Source: Brachyhypopomus gauderio
Lineage: Eukaryota; Chordata; Actinopteri; Gymnotiformes; Hypopomidae
NCBI RefSeq assembly: GCF_052324685.1
Contig: NC_135212.1
Span: 49,620,898-49,684,897 of the forward strand
Reading direction: 5' to 3'
DNA: 64,000 nucleotides
Shown: positions 6,970-18,821 of the stretch, piece by piece
How the letters are laid out: the number at the start of each line of letters is the position of its first letter
How positions within the stretch are numbered: the stretch's first letter is position 1
The notes under the pieces: model-generated
Seen by the model: only the letters and a program-made list of their open reading frames with translations
Databases searched by the model: none
What the model was told of the DNA's origin: nothing
Translations under genes and position numbers: made by a program

Positions 6970-7051
6970 CGACGAAGGTGGGATTCGAACCCATGCGTGC
7001 AAAGCACAATGGATTAGCAGTCCATCGCCTTAACCTCCCGGCCACCTCGTC
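6970..7051 (-). tRNA. tRNA-Ser(GCT) copy k=32, class U with A14G and G49A
   Basis: A14, which pairs with U8 in nearly all tRNAs, is G; the T stem has A49:C65. T7 tail. Probably impaired. Confidence 0.6.
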
Positions 7052-7183
7052 GTTTGTGGTTGTGTGTCGATAGCAATTTCAAAGAAGCAAGCACTTTCAC
7101 AGCACAAAAGAAGGCCTTTCTGACTTGTGAGTCCTGCACTTACACCAGGAGACACGATTGTCAGAAATTAAAAAAAGCAACAC

Positions 7184-7265
7184 CGACGAAGGTGGGATTC
7201 AAACACACGCGTGCTATGCACAATGGATTAGCAGTCCATCGCCTTAACCTCTCGGCCACCTCGTC
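7184..7265 (-). pseudogene. tRNA-Ser(GCT) copy k=33, C56T
   Basis: T loop TTTGAAT and a T-stem 52:62 mismatch break the B box. T7 tail is retained. It lacks the other class D changes. Confidence 0.7.
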
Positions 7266-7397
7266 AATTATGGTTGTGTGTCGATTGCGATTTCAAAGAT
7301 GCAAACACTTTCACAACACAAAAGCAGGCTTGTCTGACTTGTGGGTCCTGCACTTACATCAGGAGACACGATTGTCAGAAATTAAAAAAAGCAACAC

Positions 7398-7479
7398 CGA
7401 CGAAGGTGGGATTCGAACCCACGCGTGCAAAGCACAATGGATTAGCAGTCCATCGCCTTAACCTCTCGGCCACCTCGTC
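7398..7479 (-). tRNA. tRNA-Ser-GCT: tRNA-Ser(GCT) copy k=34, class U with T7 tail
   Basis: Sound cloverleaf and canonical terminator, same as k=18. Confidence 0.92.
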
Positions 7480-7611
7480 AATTATGGTTGTGTGTCGATT
7501 GTGATTTCAAAGATGCAAACACTTTCACAGCACAAAAGCAGGCTTGTCTGACTTGTGGGTCCTGCACTTACATCAGGAGACACGATTGTCAGAAATTTAA
7601 AAAATCAACAC

Positions 7612-7693
7612 CGACGAAGGTGGGATTCGAACCCACGCGTGCAAAGCACAATGGATTAGCAGTCCATCGCCTTAACCTCTCGGCCACCTCGTC
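7612..7693 (-). tRNA. tRNA-Ser-GCT: tRNA-Ser(GCT) copy k=35, class U with T6 tail
   Basis: Sound cloverleaf; the tail is T6 with a G-to-T private change on the + strand beside it. Confidence 0.9.
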
Positions 7694-7825
7694 GTTTGTG
7701 GTTGTGTGTCGATAGCAATTTCAAAGAAGCAAGCACTTTCACAACACAAAAGCAGGCTTGTCTGACTTGTGGGTCCTGCACTTACATCAGGAGACACGAT
7801 TGTCAGAAATTAAAAAAAGCAACAC

Positions 7826-7907
7826 CGACGAAGGTGGGATTCGAACCCATGCGTGCAAAGCACAATGGATTAGCAGTCCATCGCCTTAACGTCTCGGCCA
7901 CCTCGTC
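7826..7907 (-). tRNA. tRNA-Ser(GCT) copy k=36, class U with G18C and G49A
   Basis: G18, which pairs with position 55, is C, and A49 mismatches C65. T7 tail. Probably impaired. Confidence 0.58.
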
Positions 7908-8039
7908 GTTTGTGGTTGTGTGTCGATAGCAATTTCAAAGAAGCAAGCACTTTCACAGCACAAAAGAAGGCCTTTCTGACTTGTGGGTCCTGTAGTTACA
8001 GCAGGAGACACGATTGTCAGAAATTAAAGAAAGCAACAC

Positions 8040-8121
8040 CGACGAAGGTGGGATTCGAACCCACAAGTGCTATGCATAATGGATTAGCAGTCCATCGCCT
8101 TACCCTCTCGGCCACCTTGTC
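8040..8121 (-). tRNA. tRNA-Ser(GCT) copy k=37, class W
   Basis: G4A mismatches C69, one D-loop T is G, and the two bases before the T stem are TT. The variable arm has an A:C base mismatch. Recurs at k=88, 205, 256 and 289. Confidence 0.62.
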
Positions 8122-8253
8122 GTTTGTAGTTGTGTGTCGATTGCGATTTCAAAGATGCAAACACTTTCACAGCACAAAAGAAGGCTTATCTGACTTGTGG
8201 GTCCTGCACTTACACCAGGAGACACGATTGTCAGAAATTAAAGAAAGCAACAC

Positions 8254-8335
8254 CGACGAAGGTGGGATTCGAACCCACGCGTGCTATGCACAATGGATTA
8301 GCAGTCCATCGCCTTAACCTCTCGGCCACCTCGTC
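8254..8335 (-). tRNA. tRNA-Ser-GCT: tRNA-Ser(GCT) copy k=38, consensus
   Basis: Exact consensus; its 5' leader has the rare GTGTGTGG form on the + strand. Confidence 0.94.
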
Positions 8336-8467
8336 GTGTGTGGTTGTGTGTCGATAGCAATTTCAAAGAAGCAAACACTTTCACAGCACAAAAGAAGGCT
8401 TTTCTGACTTGTGGGTCCTGTAGTTACAGCAGGAGACACGATTGTCAGAAATTAAAGAAAGCAACAC

Positions 8468-8549
8468 CGACGAAGGTGGGATTCGAACACACACGTGCTA
8501 TGCATAATGGATTAGCAGTCCATCGCCTTAATCTATCGGCCACCTTGTC
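8468..8549 (-). pseudogene. tRNA-Ser(GCT) copy k=39, class H
   Basis: G15T/G19A D loop and T-stem mismatch as in k=7, but the 3' acceptor strand is normal so only A4:C69 is unpaired. First unit of the 4280-bp duplication. Confidence 0.74.
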
Positions 8550-8681
8550 GTTTGTGCTTGTGTGTCGATTGCGATTTCAAAGATGCAAACACTTTCACAG
8601 CACAAAAGCAGCCATATATGACTTGTGGGTCCTGCACTTACAACAGGAGACACGATTGTCAGAAATTAAAGAAAGCAACAC

Positions 8682-8763
8682 CGACGAAGGTGGGATTCTA
8701 ACCCACGCGTGCTATGCACAATGGATTAGCAGTCCATCCCCTTAACCTCTCGGCCACCTCGTC
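8682..8763 (-). pseudogene. tRNA-Ser(GCT) copy k=40, class K with C25G
   Basis: C56A in the B box and G10:G25 in the D stem. Confidence 0.75.
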
Positions 8764-8895
8764 GTTTGTGGTTGTGTGTCAATTGCGATTTCAAAGATGC
8801 AAACACTTTCACAGCACAAAAGGAGGCTTATCTGACTTGTGGGTCCTGCACTTATATCAGGAGACACGATTGTCAGAAATTAAAGAAAGCAACAC

Positions 8896-8977
8896 CGACG
8901 AAGGTGGGATTCGAACCCACGCGTGCTATGCGCAATGGATTAGCAGTCCATCCCCTTAACCTCTTGGCCACCTCGTC
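8896..8977 (-). tRNA. tRNA-Ser(GCT) copy k=41, class R
   Basis: Variable arm GCGC against GCAC has an internal C:A mismatch; C25G opens the D stem and G13 is A. Boxes and anticodon are intact. Confidence 0.63.
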
Positions 8978-9109
8978 GTTTGTGGTTGTGTGTCGATTGC
9001 GATTTCAAAGATGCAAACACTTTCACAGCACAAAAGGAGGCTTATCTGACTTGTGGGTCCTGCACTTATATCAGGAGACACGATTGTCAGAAATTAAAGA
9101 AAGCAACAC

Positions 9110-9191
9110 CGACGAAGGTGGGATTCGAACCCACGCGTGCTATGCACAATGGATTAGCAGTCCATCGCCTTAACCTCTCGGCCACCTCGTC
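9110..9191 (-). tRNA. tRNA-Ser-GCT: tRNA-Ser(GCT) copy k=42, consensus
   Basis: Exact consensus. Confidence 0.94.
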
Positions 9192-9323
9192 AATTACAGT
9201 TGTGTGTCGATTGCGATTTCAAAGATGCAAACACTTTCACAGCACAAAAGGAGGCTTATCTGACTTGTGGGTCCTGCACTTATATCAGGAGACACGATTG
9301 TCAGAAATTAAAGAAAGCAACAC

Positions 9324-9405
9324 CGACGAAGGTGGGATTCGAACCCACGCGTGCTATGCACAATGGATTAGCAGTCCATCGCCTTAACCTCTCGGCCACC
9401 TCGTC
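9324..9405 (-). tRNA. tRNA-Ser-GCT: tRNA-Ser(GCT) copy k=43, consensus
   Basis: Exact consensus; the spacer on its 3' side is also the same as that of k=42 apart from the leader. Confidence 0.94.
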
Positions 9406-9537
9406 AATTACAGTTGTGTGTCGATTGCGATTTCAAAGATGCAAACACTTTCACAGCACAAAAGCAGCCGTATCTGACTTGTGGGTTCTGCACTTACACC
9501 AGGAGAAACGATTGTCAGAAATTAAAGAAAGCAACAC

Positions 9538-9619
9538 CGACGAAGGTGGGATTCGAACCCACGCGTGCTATGCATAATGGATTAGCAGTTCATCGTCTTA
9601 ACCTCTCGGCCACCTCGTC
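9538..9619 (-). tRNA. tRNA-Ser(GCT) copy k=44, class V with G30A
   Basis: A30 mismatches C40 in the anticodon stem, G24 is A in the D stem, and the variable arm has the A:C base mismatch. Confidence 0.58.
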
Positions 9620-9751
9620 AATTACAGTTGTGTGTCGATTGCGATTTCAAAGATGCAAACACTTTCACAGCACAAAAGGAGGCTTGTCTGACTTGTGGGT
9701 CCTGCACTTACATCAGAAGACACGATTGTCAGAAATTTAAAAAAGCAACAC

Positions 9752-9833
9752 CGACGAAGGTGGGATTCGAACCCACGCGTGCTATGCAAAATGGATAAGC
9801 AGTCCATCACCTTAACCTCTAGGCCACCTCGTC
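9752..9833 (-). tRNA. tRNA-Ser(GCT)-like copy k=45, class L (A37U)
   Basis: Loop CTGCTTA; variable arm keeps 3 bp; T6 tail. Confidence 0.62.
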
Positions 9834-9965
9834 GTTTGTGGTTGTGTGTCGATAGCAATTTCAAAGAAGCAAACACTTTCACAGCACAAAAGAAGGCTTT
9901 TTTGACTTGTGGGTCCTGTAGTTACAGCAGGAGACACGATTGTCAGAAATTAAAGAAAGCAACAA

Positions 9966-10047
9966 CGACGAAGGTGGGATTCGAACCCACACGGGCTATG
10001 CATAATGGATTAGCAGTCCATCGCCTTAATCTCTCGGCCACCTTGTC
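9966..10047 (-). tRNA. tRNA-Ser(GCT) copy k=46, class H2
   Basis: G19A in the D loop and A4:C69 in the acceptor, but the T arm is intact, unlike class H. The variable arm is weakened on both strands. Confidence 0.6.
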
Positions 10048-10160
10048 GTTTGTGGTTGTGTGTCGATTGCGATTTCAAAGATGCAAACACTTTCACAGCA
10101 CAAAAGCAGCCGTATATGACTTGTGGGTACTGCACTTACAACAGGAGACACGATTGTCAG

Positions 10161-10172
10161 AAATTAAGGAAA
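10161..10172 (-). terminator. Weakest tail form, TTTCCTTAATTT
   Basis: One T of the usual TTTCTTT is replaced by C. The tRNA (10180-10261) is an exact consensus copy. The same tail recurs at the matching units k=67, 107, 123 and 154 and their block B equivalents. Confidence 0.5.
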
Positions 10173-10179
10173 GCAACAC

Positions 10180-10261
10180 CGACGAAGGTGGGATTCGAAC
10201 CCACGCGTGCTATGCACAATGGATTAGCAGTCCATCGCCTTAACCTCTCGGCCACCTCGTC
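10180..10261 (-). tRNA. tRNA-Ser-GCT: tRNA-Ser(GCT) copy k=47, consensus
   Basis: Exact consensus with the weakest tail form (TTTCC). Last unit before higher-order block A. Confidence 0.93.
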
Positions 10262-11463
10262 AATTACAGTTGTGTGTCGATTGCGATTTCAAAGATGCAA
10301 ACACTTTCACAGCACAAAAGGAGGCTTATCTGACTTGTGGGTCCTGCACTTACTTCAGGAGACACGATTGTCAGAAATTAAAGAAAACAACACCGACGAA
10401 TGTGGTATTCAAACCCACGCGTGCAAAGCACAATGGATTAGCAGTCCATCGCCTTAACCTCTTGGCTACCTCGTCGCTTGTGGTTTTGTGTCGATTGCGA
10501 TTTCAAAGATGCAAACACTTTCACAGCACAAAAGCAGCCGTATCTGACTTGTGGGTACTGCACTTACACCAGGAGACACGATTGTCAGAAATTAAAGAAA
10601 GCAACACCGACGAAGGTGGGATTCGAACCCACGCGTGCTATGCATAATGGATTAGCAGTCCATCTCCTTAACCTCTCGGCCACCTCGTCAATCACGGTTG
10701 TGTGTCGATTGCGATTTCAAAGATGCAAACACTTTCACAGCACAAAAGGAGGCTTGTCTGACTTGTGGGTCCTGCACTTACATCAGGAGACACGATTGTC
10801 AGAAATTTAAAAAAGCAACACCGACGAAGGTGGGATTCGAACCCACGCGAGCTATGCAAAATGGATAAGCAGTCCATCACCTTAACCTCTAGGCCACCTC
10901 GTCGTTTGTGGTTGTGTGTCGATAGCAATTTCAAAGAAGCAAACACTTTCAAAGCACAAAAGAAGGCTTTTTTGACTTGTGGGTCCTGCACTTACATCAG
11001 GAGACACGATTGTCAGAAATTTAAAAAAGCAACACCGACGAAGGTGGGATTCGAACCCACGCGTGCTATGCAAAATTGATTAGCAGTCCATCACCTTAAC
11101 CTCTAGGCCACCTCGTCGTTTGTGGTTGTTTGTCGATTGCGATTTCAAAGATGCAAACACTTTCACAGCACAAAAGAAGGCTTATCTGACTTGTGGGTCC
11201 TGCACTTACACCAGGAGACACGATTGTCAGAAATTAAAGAAAGCAACACCGACGAAGGTGGGATTCTAACCCACGCGTGCTATGCACAATGGATTAGCAG
11301 TCCATCGCCTTAACCTCTCGGCCACCTCGTCAATTACGGTTGTGTGTCGATTGCGATTTCAAAGATGCAAATACTTTCACAGCACAAAAGGAGGCGTATC
11401 TGACTTGTGGGTCCTGCACTTATATCAGGAGACACGATGGTCAGAAATTAAAGAAAGCAACAC

Positions 11464-11545
11464 CGACGAAGGTGGGATTCGAACCCACGCGTGCTATGCA
11501 CAATGGATTAGCAGTCCATCGCCTTAACCTCTCGGCCACCTCGTC
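11464..11545 (-). tRNA. tRNA-Ser-GCT: tRNA-Ser(GCT) copy k=53, consensus
   Basis: Exact consensus tRNA whose hairpin has GATGG in place of GATTG, a mark that follows this unit through k=73, 81, 97, 144, 160 and their block B partners. Confidence 0.93.
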
Positions 11546-12615
11546 GTTTGTGGTTGTGTGTCGATAGCAATTTCAAAGAAGCAAACACTTTCACAGCACA
11601 AAAGAAGGCTTTTCTGACTTGTGGGTCCTGTAGTTACAGCAGGAGACACGATTGTCAGAAATTAAAGAAAGCAACACCGACGGAGGTGGGATTCGAACAC
11701 ACACGTGCTATGCATAATGGATTAGCAGTCCATCGCCTTAATCTATCGGCCACCTTGTCGTTTGTGCTTGTGTGTCGATTGCGATTTCAAAGATGCAAAC
11801 ACTTTCACAGCACAAAAGCAGCCGTATATGACTTGTGGGTCCTGCACTTACAACAGGAGACACGATTGTCAGAAATTAAAGAAAGCAACACCGACGAAGG
11901 TGGGATTCAAACCCACGCATGCTATGCACAATGGATTAGCAGTCCATGGCCTTAACCTCTCGGCCACCTCGTCAATTACAGTTGTGTGTCGATTGCGATT
12001 TCAAAGATGCAAACACTTTCACAGCACAAAAGGAGGCTTATCTGACTTGTGGGTCCTGCACTTACTTCAGGAGACACGATTGTCAGAAATTAAAGAAAAC
12101 AACACCGACGAATGTGGTATTCAAACCCACGCGTGCAAAGCACAATGGATTAGCAGTCCATCGCCTTAACCTCTTGGCTACCTCGTCGCTTGTGGTTTTG
12201 TGTCGATTGCGATTTCAAAGATGCAAACACTTTCACAGCACAAAAGCAGCCGTATCTGACTTGTGGGTACTGCACTTACACCAGGAGACACGATTGTCAG
12301 AAATTAAAGAAAGCAACACCGACGAAGGTGGGATTCGAACCCACGCGTGCTATGCATAATGGATTAGCAGTCCATCTCCTTAACCTCTCAGCCACCTCGT
12401 CAATCACGGTTGTGTGTCGATTGCGATTTCAAAGATGCAAACACTTTCACAGCACAAAAGGAGGCTTGTCTGACTTGTGGGTACTGCACTTACATCAGGA
12501 GACACGATTGTCAGAAATTTAAAAAAGCAACACCGACGAAGGTGGGATTCGAACCCACGCGAGCTATGCAAAATGGATAAGCAGTCCATCACCTTAACCT
12601 CTAGGCCACCTCGTC

Positions 12616-15600
12616 GTTTGTGGTTGTGTGTCGATAGCAATTTCAAAGAAGCAAACACTTTCACAGCACAAAAGAAGGCTTTTCTGACTTGTGGGTCCTG
12701 TAGTTACAGCAGGAGACACGATTGTCAGAAATTAAAGAAAGCAACACCGACGAAGGTGGGATTCGAACACACACGTGCTATGCATAATGGATTAGCAGTC
12801 CATCGCCTTAATCTATCGGCCACCTTGTCGTTTGTGCTTGTGTGTCGATTGCGATTTCAAAGATGCAAACACTTTCACAGCACAAAAGCAGCCGTATATG
12901 ACTTGTGGGTCCTGCACTTACAACAGGAGACACGATTGTCAGAAATTAAAGAAAGCAACACCGACGAAGGTGGGATTCTAACCCACGCGTGCTATGCACA
13001 ATGGATTAGCAGTCCATCCCCTTAACCTCTCGGCCACCTCGTCGTTTGTGGTTGTGTGTCAATTGCGATTTCAAAGATGCAAACACTTTCACAGCACAAA
13101 AGGAGGCTTATCTGACTTGTGGGTCCTGCACTTATATCAGGAGACACGATTGTCAGAAATTAAAGAAAGCAACACCGACGAAGGTGGGATTCGAACCCAC
13201 GCGTGCTATGCGCAATGGATTAGCAGTCCATCCCCTTAACCTCTTGGCCACCTCGTCGTTTGTGGTTGTGTGTCGATTGCGATTTCAAAGATGCAAACAC
13301 TTTCACAGCACAAAAGGAGGCTTATCTGACTTGTGGGTCCTGCACTTATATCAGGAGACACGATTGTCAGAAATTAAAGAAAGCAACACCGACGAAGGTG
13401 GGATTCGAACCCACGCGTGCTATGCACAATGGATTAGCAGTCCATCGCCTTAACCTCTCGGCCACCTCGTCAATTACAGTTGTGTGTCGATTGCGATTTC
13501 AAAGATGCAAACACTTTCACAGCACAAAAGGAGGCTTATCTGACTTGTGGGTCCTGCACTTATATCAGGAGACACGATTGTCAGAAATTAAAGAAAGCAA
13601 CACCGACGAAGGTGGGATTCGAACCCACGCGTGCTATGCACAATGGATTAGCAGTCCATCGCCTTAACCTCTCGGCCACCTCGTCAATTACAGTTGTGTG
13701 TCGATTGCGATTTCAAAGATGCAAACACTTTCACAGCACAAAAGCAGCCGTATCTGACTTGTGGGTTCTGCACTTACACCAGGAGAAACGATTGTCAGAA
13801 ATTAAAGAAAGCAACACCGACGAAGGTGGGATTCGAACCCACGCGTGCTATGCATAATGGATTAGCAGTTCATCGTCTTAACCTCTCGGCCACCTCGTCA
13901 ATTACAGTTGTGTGTCGATTGCGATTTCAAAGATGCAAACACTTTCACAGCACAAAAGGAGGCTTGTCTGACTTGTGGGTCCTGCACTTACATCAGAAGA
14001 CACGATTGTCAGAAATTTAAAAAAGCAACACCGACGAAGGTGGGATTCGAACCCACGCGTGCTATGCAAAATGGATAAGCAGTCCATCACCTTAACCTCT
14101 AGGCCACCTCGTCGTTTGTGGTTGTGTGTCGATAGCAATTTCAAAGAAGCAAACACTTTCACAGCACAAAAGAAGGCTTTTTTGACTTGTGGGTCCTGTA
14201 GTTACAGCAGGAGACACGATTGTCAGAAATTAAAGAAAGCAACAACGACGAAGGTGGGATTCGAACCCACACGGGCTATGCATAATGGATTAGCAGTCCA
14301 TCGCCTTAATCTCTCGGCCACCTTGTCGTTTGTGGTTGTGTGTCGATTGCGATTTCAAAGATGCAAACACTTTCACAGCACAAAAGCAGCCGTATATGAC
14401 TTGTGGGTACTGCACTTACAACAGGAGACACGATTGTCAGAAATTAAGGAAAGCAACACCGACGAAGGTGGGATTCGAACCCACGCGTGCTATGCACAAT
14501 GGATTAGCAGTCCATCGCCTTAACCTCTCGGCCACCTCGTCAATTACAGTTGTGTGTCGATTGCGATTTCAAAGATGCAAACACTTTCACAGCACAAAAG
14601 GAGGCTTATCTGACTTGTGGGTCCTGCACTTACTTCAGGAGACACGATTGTCAGAAATTAAAGAAAACAACACCGACGAATGTGGTATTCAAACCCACGC
14701 GTGCAAAGCACAATGGATTAGCAGTCCATCGCCTTAACCTCTTGGCTACCTCGTCGCTTGTGGTTTTGTGTCGATTGCGATTTCAAAGATGCAAACACTT
14801 TCACAGCACAAAAGCAGCCGTATCTGACTTGTGGGTACTGCACTTACACCAGGAGACACGATTGTCAGAAATTAAAGAAAGCAACACCGACGAAGGTGGG
14901 ATTCGAACCCACGCGTGCTATGCATAATGGATTAGCAGTCCATCTCCTTAACCTCTCGGCCACCTCGTCAATCACGGTTGTGTGTCGATTGCGATTTCAA
15001 AGATGCAAACACTTTCACAGCACAAAAGGAGGCTTGTCTGACTTGTGGGTCCTGCACTTACATCAGGAGACACGATTGTCAGAAATTTAAAAAAGCAACA
15101 CCGACGAAGGTGGGATTCGAACCCACGCGAGCTATGCAAAATGGATAAGCAGTCCATCACCTTAACCTCTAGGCCACCTCGTCGTTTGTGGTTGTGTGTC
15201 GATAGCAATTTCAAAGAAGCAAACACTTTCAAAGCACAAAAGAAGGCTTTTTTGACTTGTGGGTCCTGCACTTACATCAGGAGACACGATTGTCAGAAAT
15301 TTAAAAAAGCAACACCGACGAAGGTGGGATTCGAACCCACGCGTGCTATGCAAAATTGATTAGCAGTCCATCACCTTAACCTCTAGGCCACCTCGTCGTT
15401 TGTGGTTGTTTGTCGATTGCGATTTCAAAGATGCAAACACTTTCACAGCACAAAAGAAGGCTTATCTGACTTGTGGGTCCTGCACTTACACCAGGAGACA
15501 CGATTGTCAGAAATTAAAGAAAGCAACACCGACGAAGGTGGGATTCTAACCCACGCGTGCTATGCACAATGGATTAGCAGTCCATCGCCTTAACCTCTCG

Positions 15601-16895
15601 GCCACCTCGTCAATTACGGTTGTGTGTCGATTGCGATTTCAAAGATGCAAATACTTTCACAGCACAAAAGGAGGCGTATCTGACTTGTGGGTCCTGCACT
15701 TATATCAGGAGACACGATGGTCAGAAATTAAAGAAAGCAACACCGACGAAGGTGGGATTCGAACCCACGCGTGCTATGCACAATGGATTAGCAGTCCATC
15801 GCCTTAACCTCTCGGCCACCTCGTCGTTTGTGGTTGTGTGTCGATAGCAATTTCAAAGAAGCAAACACTTTCACAGCACAAAAGAAGGCTTTTCTGACTT
15901 GTGGGTCCTGTAGTTACAGCAGGAGACACGATTGTCAGAAATTAAAGAAAGCAACACCGACGGAGGTGGGATTCGAACACACACGTGCTATGCATAATGG
16001 ATTAGCAGTCCATCGCCTTAATCTATCGGCCACCTTGTCGTTTGTGCTTGTGTGTCGATTGCGATTTCAAAGATGCAAACACTTTCACAGCACAAAAGCA
16101 GCCGTATATGACTTGTGGGTCCTGCACTTACAACAGGAGACACGATTGTCAGAAATTAAAGAAAGCAACACCGACGAAGGTGGGATTCAAACCCACGCAT
16201 GCTATGCACAATGGATTAGCAGTCCATGGCCTTAACCTCTCGGCCACCTCGTCAATTACAGTTGTGTGTCGATTGCGATTTCAAAGATGCAAACACTTTC
16301 ACAGCACAAAAGGAGGCTTATCTGACTTGTGGGTCCTGCACTTACTTCAGGAGACACGATTGTCAGAAATTAAAGAAAACAACACCGACGAATGTGGTAT
16401 TCAAACCCACGCGTGCAAAGCACAATGGATTAGCAGTCCATCGCCTTAACCTCTTGGCTACCTCGTCGCTTGTGGTTTTGTGTCGATTGCGATTTCAAAG
16501 ATGCAAACACTTTCACAGCACAAAAGCAGCCGTATCTGACTTGTGGGTACTGCACTTACACCAGGAGACACGATTGTCAGAAATTAAAGAAAGCAACACC
16601 GACGAAGGTGGGATTCGAACCCACGCGTGCTATGCATAATGGATTAGCAGTCCATCTCCTTAACCTCTCAGCCACCTCGTCAATCACGGTTGTGTGTCGA
16701 TTGCGATTTCAAAGATGCAAACACTTTCACAGCACAAAAGGAGGCTTGTCTGACTTGTGGGTACTGCACTTACATCAGGAGACACGATTGTCAGAAATTT
16801 AAAAAAGCAACACCGACGAAGGTGGGATTCGAACCCACGCGAGCTATGCAAAATGGATAAGCAGTCCATCACCTTAACCTCTAGGCCACCTCGTC
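12616..16895. repeat. 4280-bp (20-unit) duplication, copy 2
   Basis: Units k=59-78 repeat k=39-58 with very few changes, such as A to G in the spacer before the second unit. The right edge is marked by different spacers after k=58 (TAGTTACAGC form) and k=78 (CACTTACATC form). Confidence 0.88.
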
Positions 16896-18311
16896 GTTTG
16901 TGGTTGTGTGTCGATAGCAATTTCAAAGAAGCAAACACTTTCACAGCACAAAAGAAGGCTTTTTTGACTTGTGGGTCCTGCACTTACATCAGGAGACACG
17001 ATTGTCAGAAATTTAAAAAAGCAACACCGACGAAGGTGGGATTCGAACCCACGCGTGCTATGCAAAATTGATTAGCAGTCCATCACCTTAACCTCTAGGC
17101 CACCTCGTCGTTTGTGGTTGTTTGTCGATTGCGATTTCAAAGATGCAAACACTTTCACAGCACAAAAGAAGGCTTATCTGACTTGTGGGTCCTGCACTTA
17201 CACCAGGAGACACGATTGTCAGAAATTAAAGAAAGCAACACCGACGAAGGTGGGATTCTAACCCACGCGTGCTATGCACAATGGATTAGCAGTCCATCGC
17301 CTTAACCTCTCGGCCACCTCGTCAATTACGGTTGTGTGTCGATTGCGATTTCAAAGATGCAAATACTTTCACAGCACAAAAGGAGGCGTATCTGACTTGT
17401 GGGTCCTGCACTTATATCAGGAGACACGATGGTCAGAAATTAAAGAAAGCAACACCGACGAAGGTGGGATTCGAACCCACGCGTGCTATGCACAATGGAT
17501 TAGCAGTCCATCGCCTTAACCTCTCGGCCACCTCGTCGTTTGTGGTTGTGTGTCGATAGCAATTTCAAAGAAGCAAACACTTTCACAGCACAAAATAAGG
17601 CTTTTCTGACTTGTGGGTCCTGTAGTTACAGCAGGAGACACGATTGTCAGAAATTAAAGAAAGCAACACCGACGGAGGTGGGATTCGAACACACACGTGC
17701 TATGCATAATGGATTAGCAGTCCATCGCCTTAATCTATCGGCCACCTTGTCGTTTGTGCTTGTGTGTCGATTGCGATTTCAAAGATGCAAACACTTTCAC
17801 AGCACAAAAGCAGCCGTATATGACTTGTGGGTCCTGCACTTACAACAGGAGACACGATTGTCAGAAATTAAAGAAAGCAACACCGACGAAGGTGGGATTC
17901 GAACCCACGCGTGCTATGCACAATGGATTAGCAGTCCATCGCCTTAACCTCTCGGCCACCTCGTCGTTTGTGGTTGTGTGTCGATAGCAATTTCAAAGAA
18001 GCAAACACTTTCACAGCACAAAAGAAGGCTTTTCTGACTTGTGGGTCCTGTAGTTACAGCAGGAGACACGATTGTCAGAAATTAAAGAAAGCAACACCGA
18101 CGGAGGTGGGATTCGAACACACACGTGCTATGCATAATGGATTAGCAGTCCATCGCCTTAACCTCTCGGCCACCTCGTCGTTTGTGGTGGTGTGTCGATT
18201 GCGATTTCAAAGATGCAAACACTTTCACAGCACAAAAGGAGGCTTATCTGACTTGTGGGTCCTGCACTTATATAAGGAGACACGATTGTCAGAAATTAAA
18301 GAAAGCAACAA

Positions 18312-18393
18312 CGACGAAGGTGGGATTCGAACCCACGCGTGCAAAGCACAATGAATTAGCAGTCCATCGCCTTAACCTCTCGGCCACCTCGTC
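18312..18393 (-). tRNA. tRNA-Ser-GCT: tRNA-Ser(GCT) copy k=85, class U with C40U
   Basis: Anticodon stem has G30:U40 wobble; otherwise sound. Recurs at k=202. Confidence 0.8.
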
Positions 18394-18525
18394 GCTTGTG
18401 GTTTTGTGTCGATTGCGATTTCAAAGATGCAAACACTTTCACAGCACAAAAGCAGCCGAATCTGACTTGTGGGTCCTGCACTTACACCAGGAGACACGAT
18501 TGTCAGAAATTAAAAAAAGCAACAC

Positions 18526-18607
18526 CGACGAAGGTGGGATTCGAACCCACGCGTGCAAAGCACAATGGATTAGCAGTCCATCGCCTTAACCTCTCGGCCA
18601 CCTCGTC
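18526..18607 (-). tRNA. tRNA-Ser-GCT: tRNA-Ser(GCT) copy k=86, class U with T7 tail
   Basis: Sound cloverleaf and canonical terminator; likely active type. Confidence 0.92.
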
Positions 18608-18739
18608 AATTATGGTTGTGTGTCGATTGTGATTTCAAAGATGCAAACACTTTCACAGCACAAAAGCAGGCTTGTCTGACTTGTGGGTCCTGCACTTACA
18701 TCAGGAGACACGATTGTCAGAAATTAAAAAAAGCAACAC

Positions 18740-18821
18740 CGACGAAGGTGGGATTCGAACCCACGCGTGCAAAGCACAATGGATTAGCAGTCCATCGCCT
18801 TAACCTCTCGGCCACCTCGTC
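18740..18821 (-). tRNA. tRNA-Ser-GCT: tRNA-Ser(GCT) copy k=87, class U with T7 tail
   Basis: As k=86, but with the GTTTGTGG leader in place of AATTATGG. Confidence 0.92.

Larger units (their letters stand above)
8336..12615. repeat. 4280-bp (20-unit) duplication, copy 1
   Basis: Units k=39-58 in order: H, K, R, Con, Con, V, L, H2, Con, D, V, L, S, K, Con, H, K-like C56T copy, D, V, L. The same order follows at once in the next 4280 bp. Confidence 0.88.

Noticed and set aside
9695-10243. Open reading frame of 182 codons and the many 75-204 codon frames on the + strand
   Set aside because: They run antisense through the tRNAs and spacers and recur with each unit. 214 is not a multiple of 3, so the frame changes at each unit, and their changes follow RNA-level, not codon-level, patterns.
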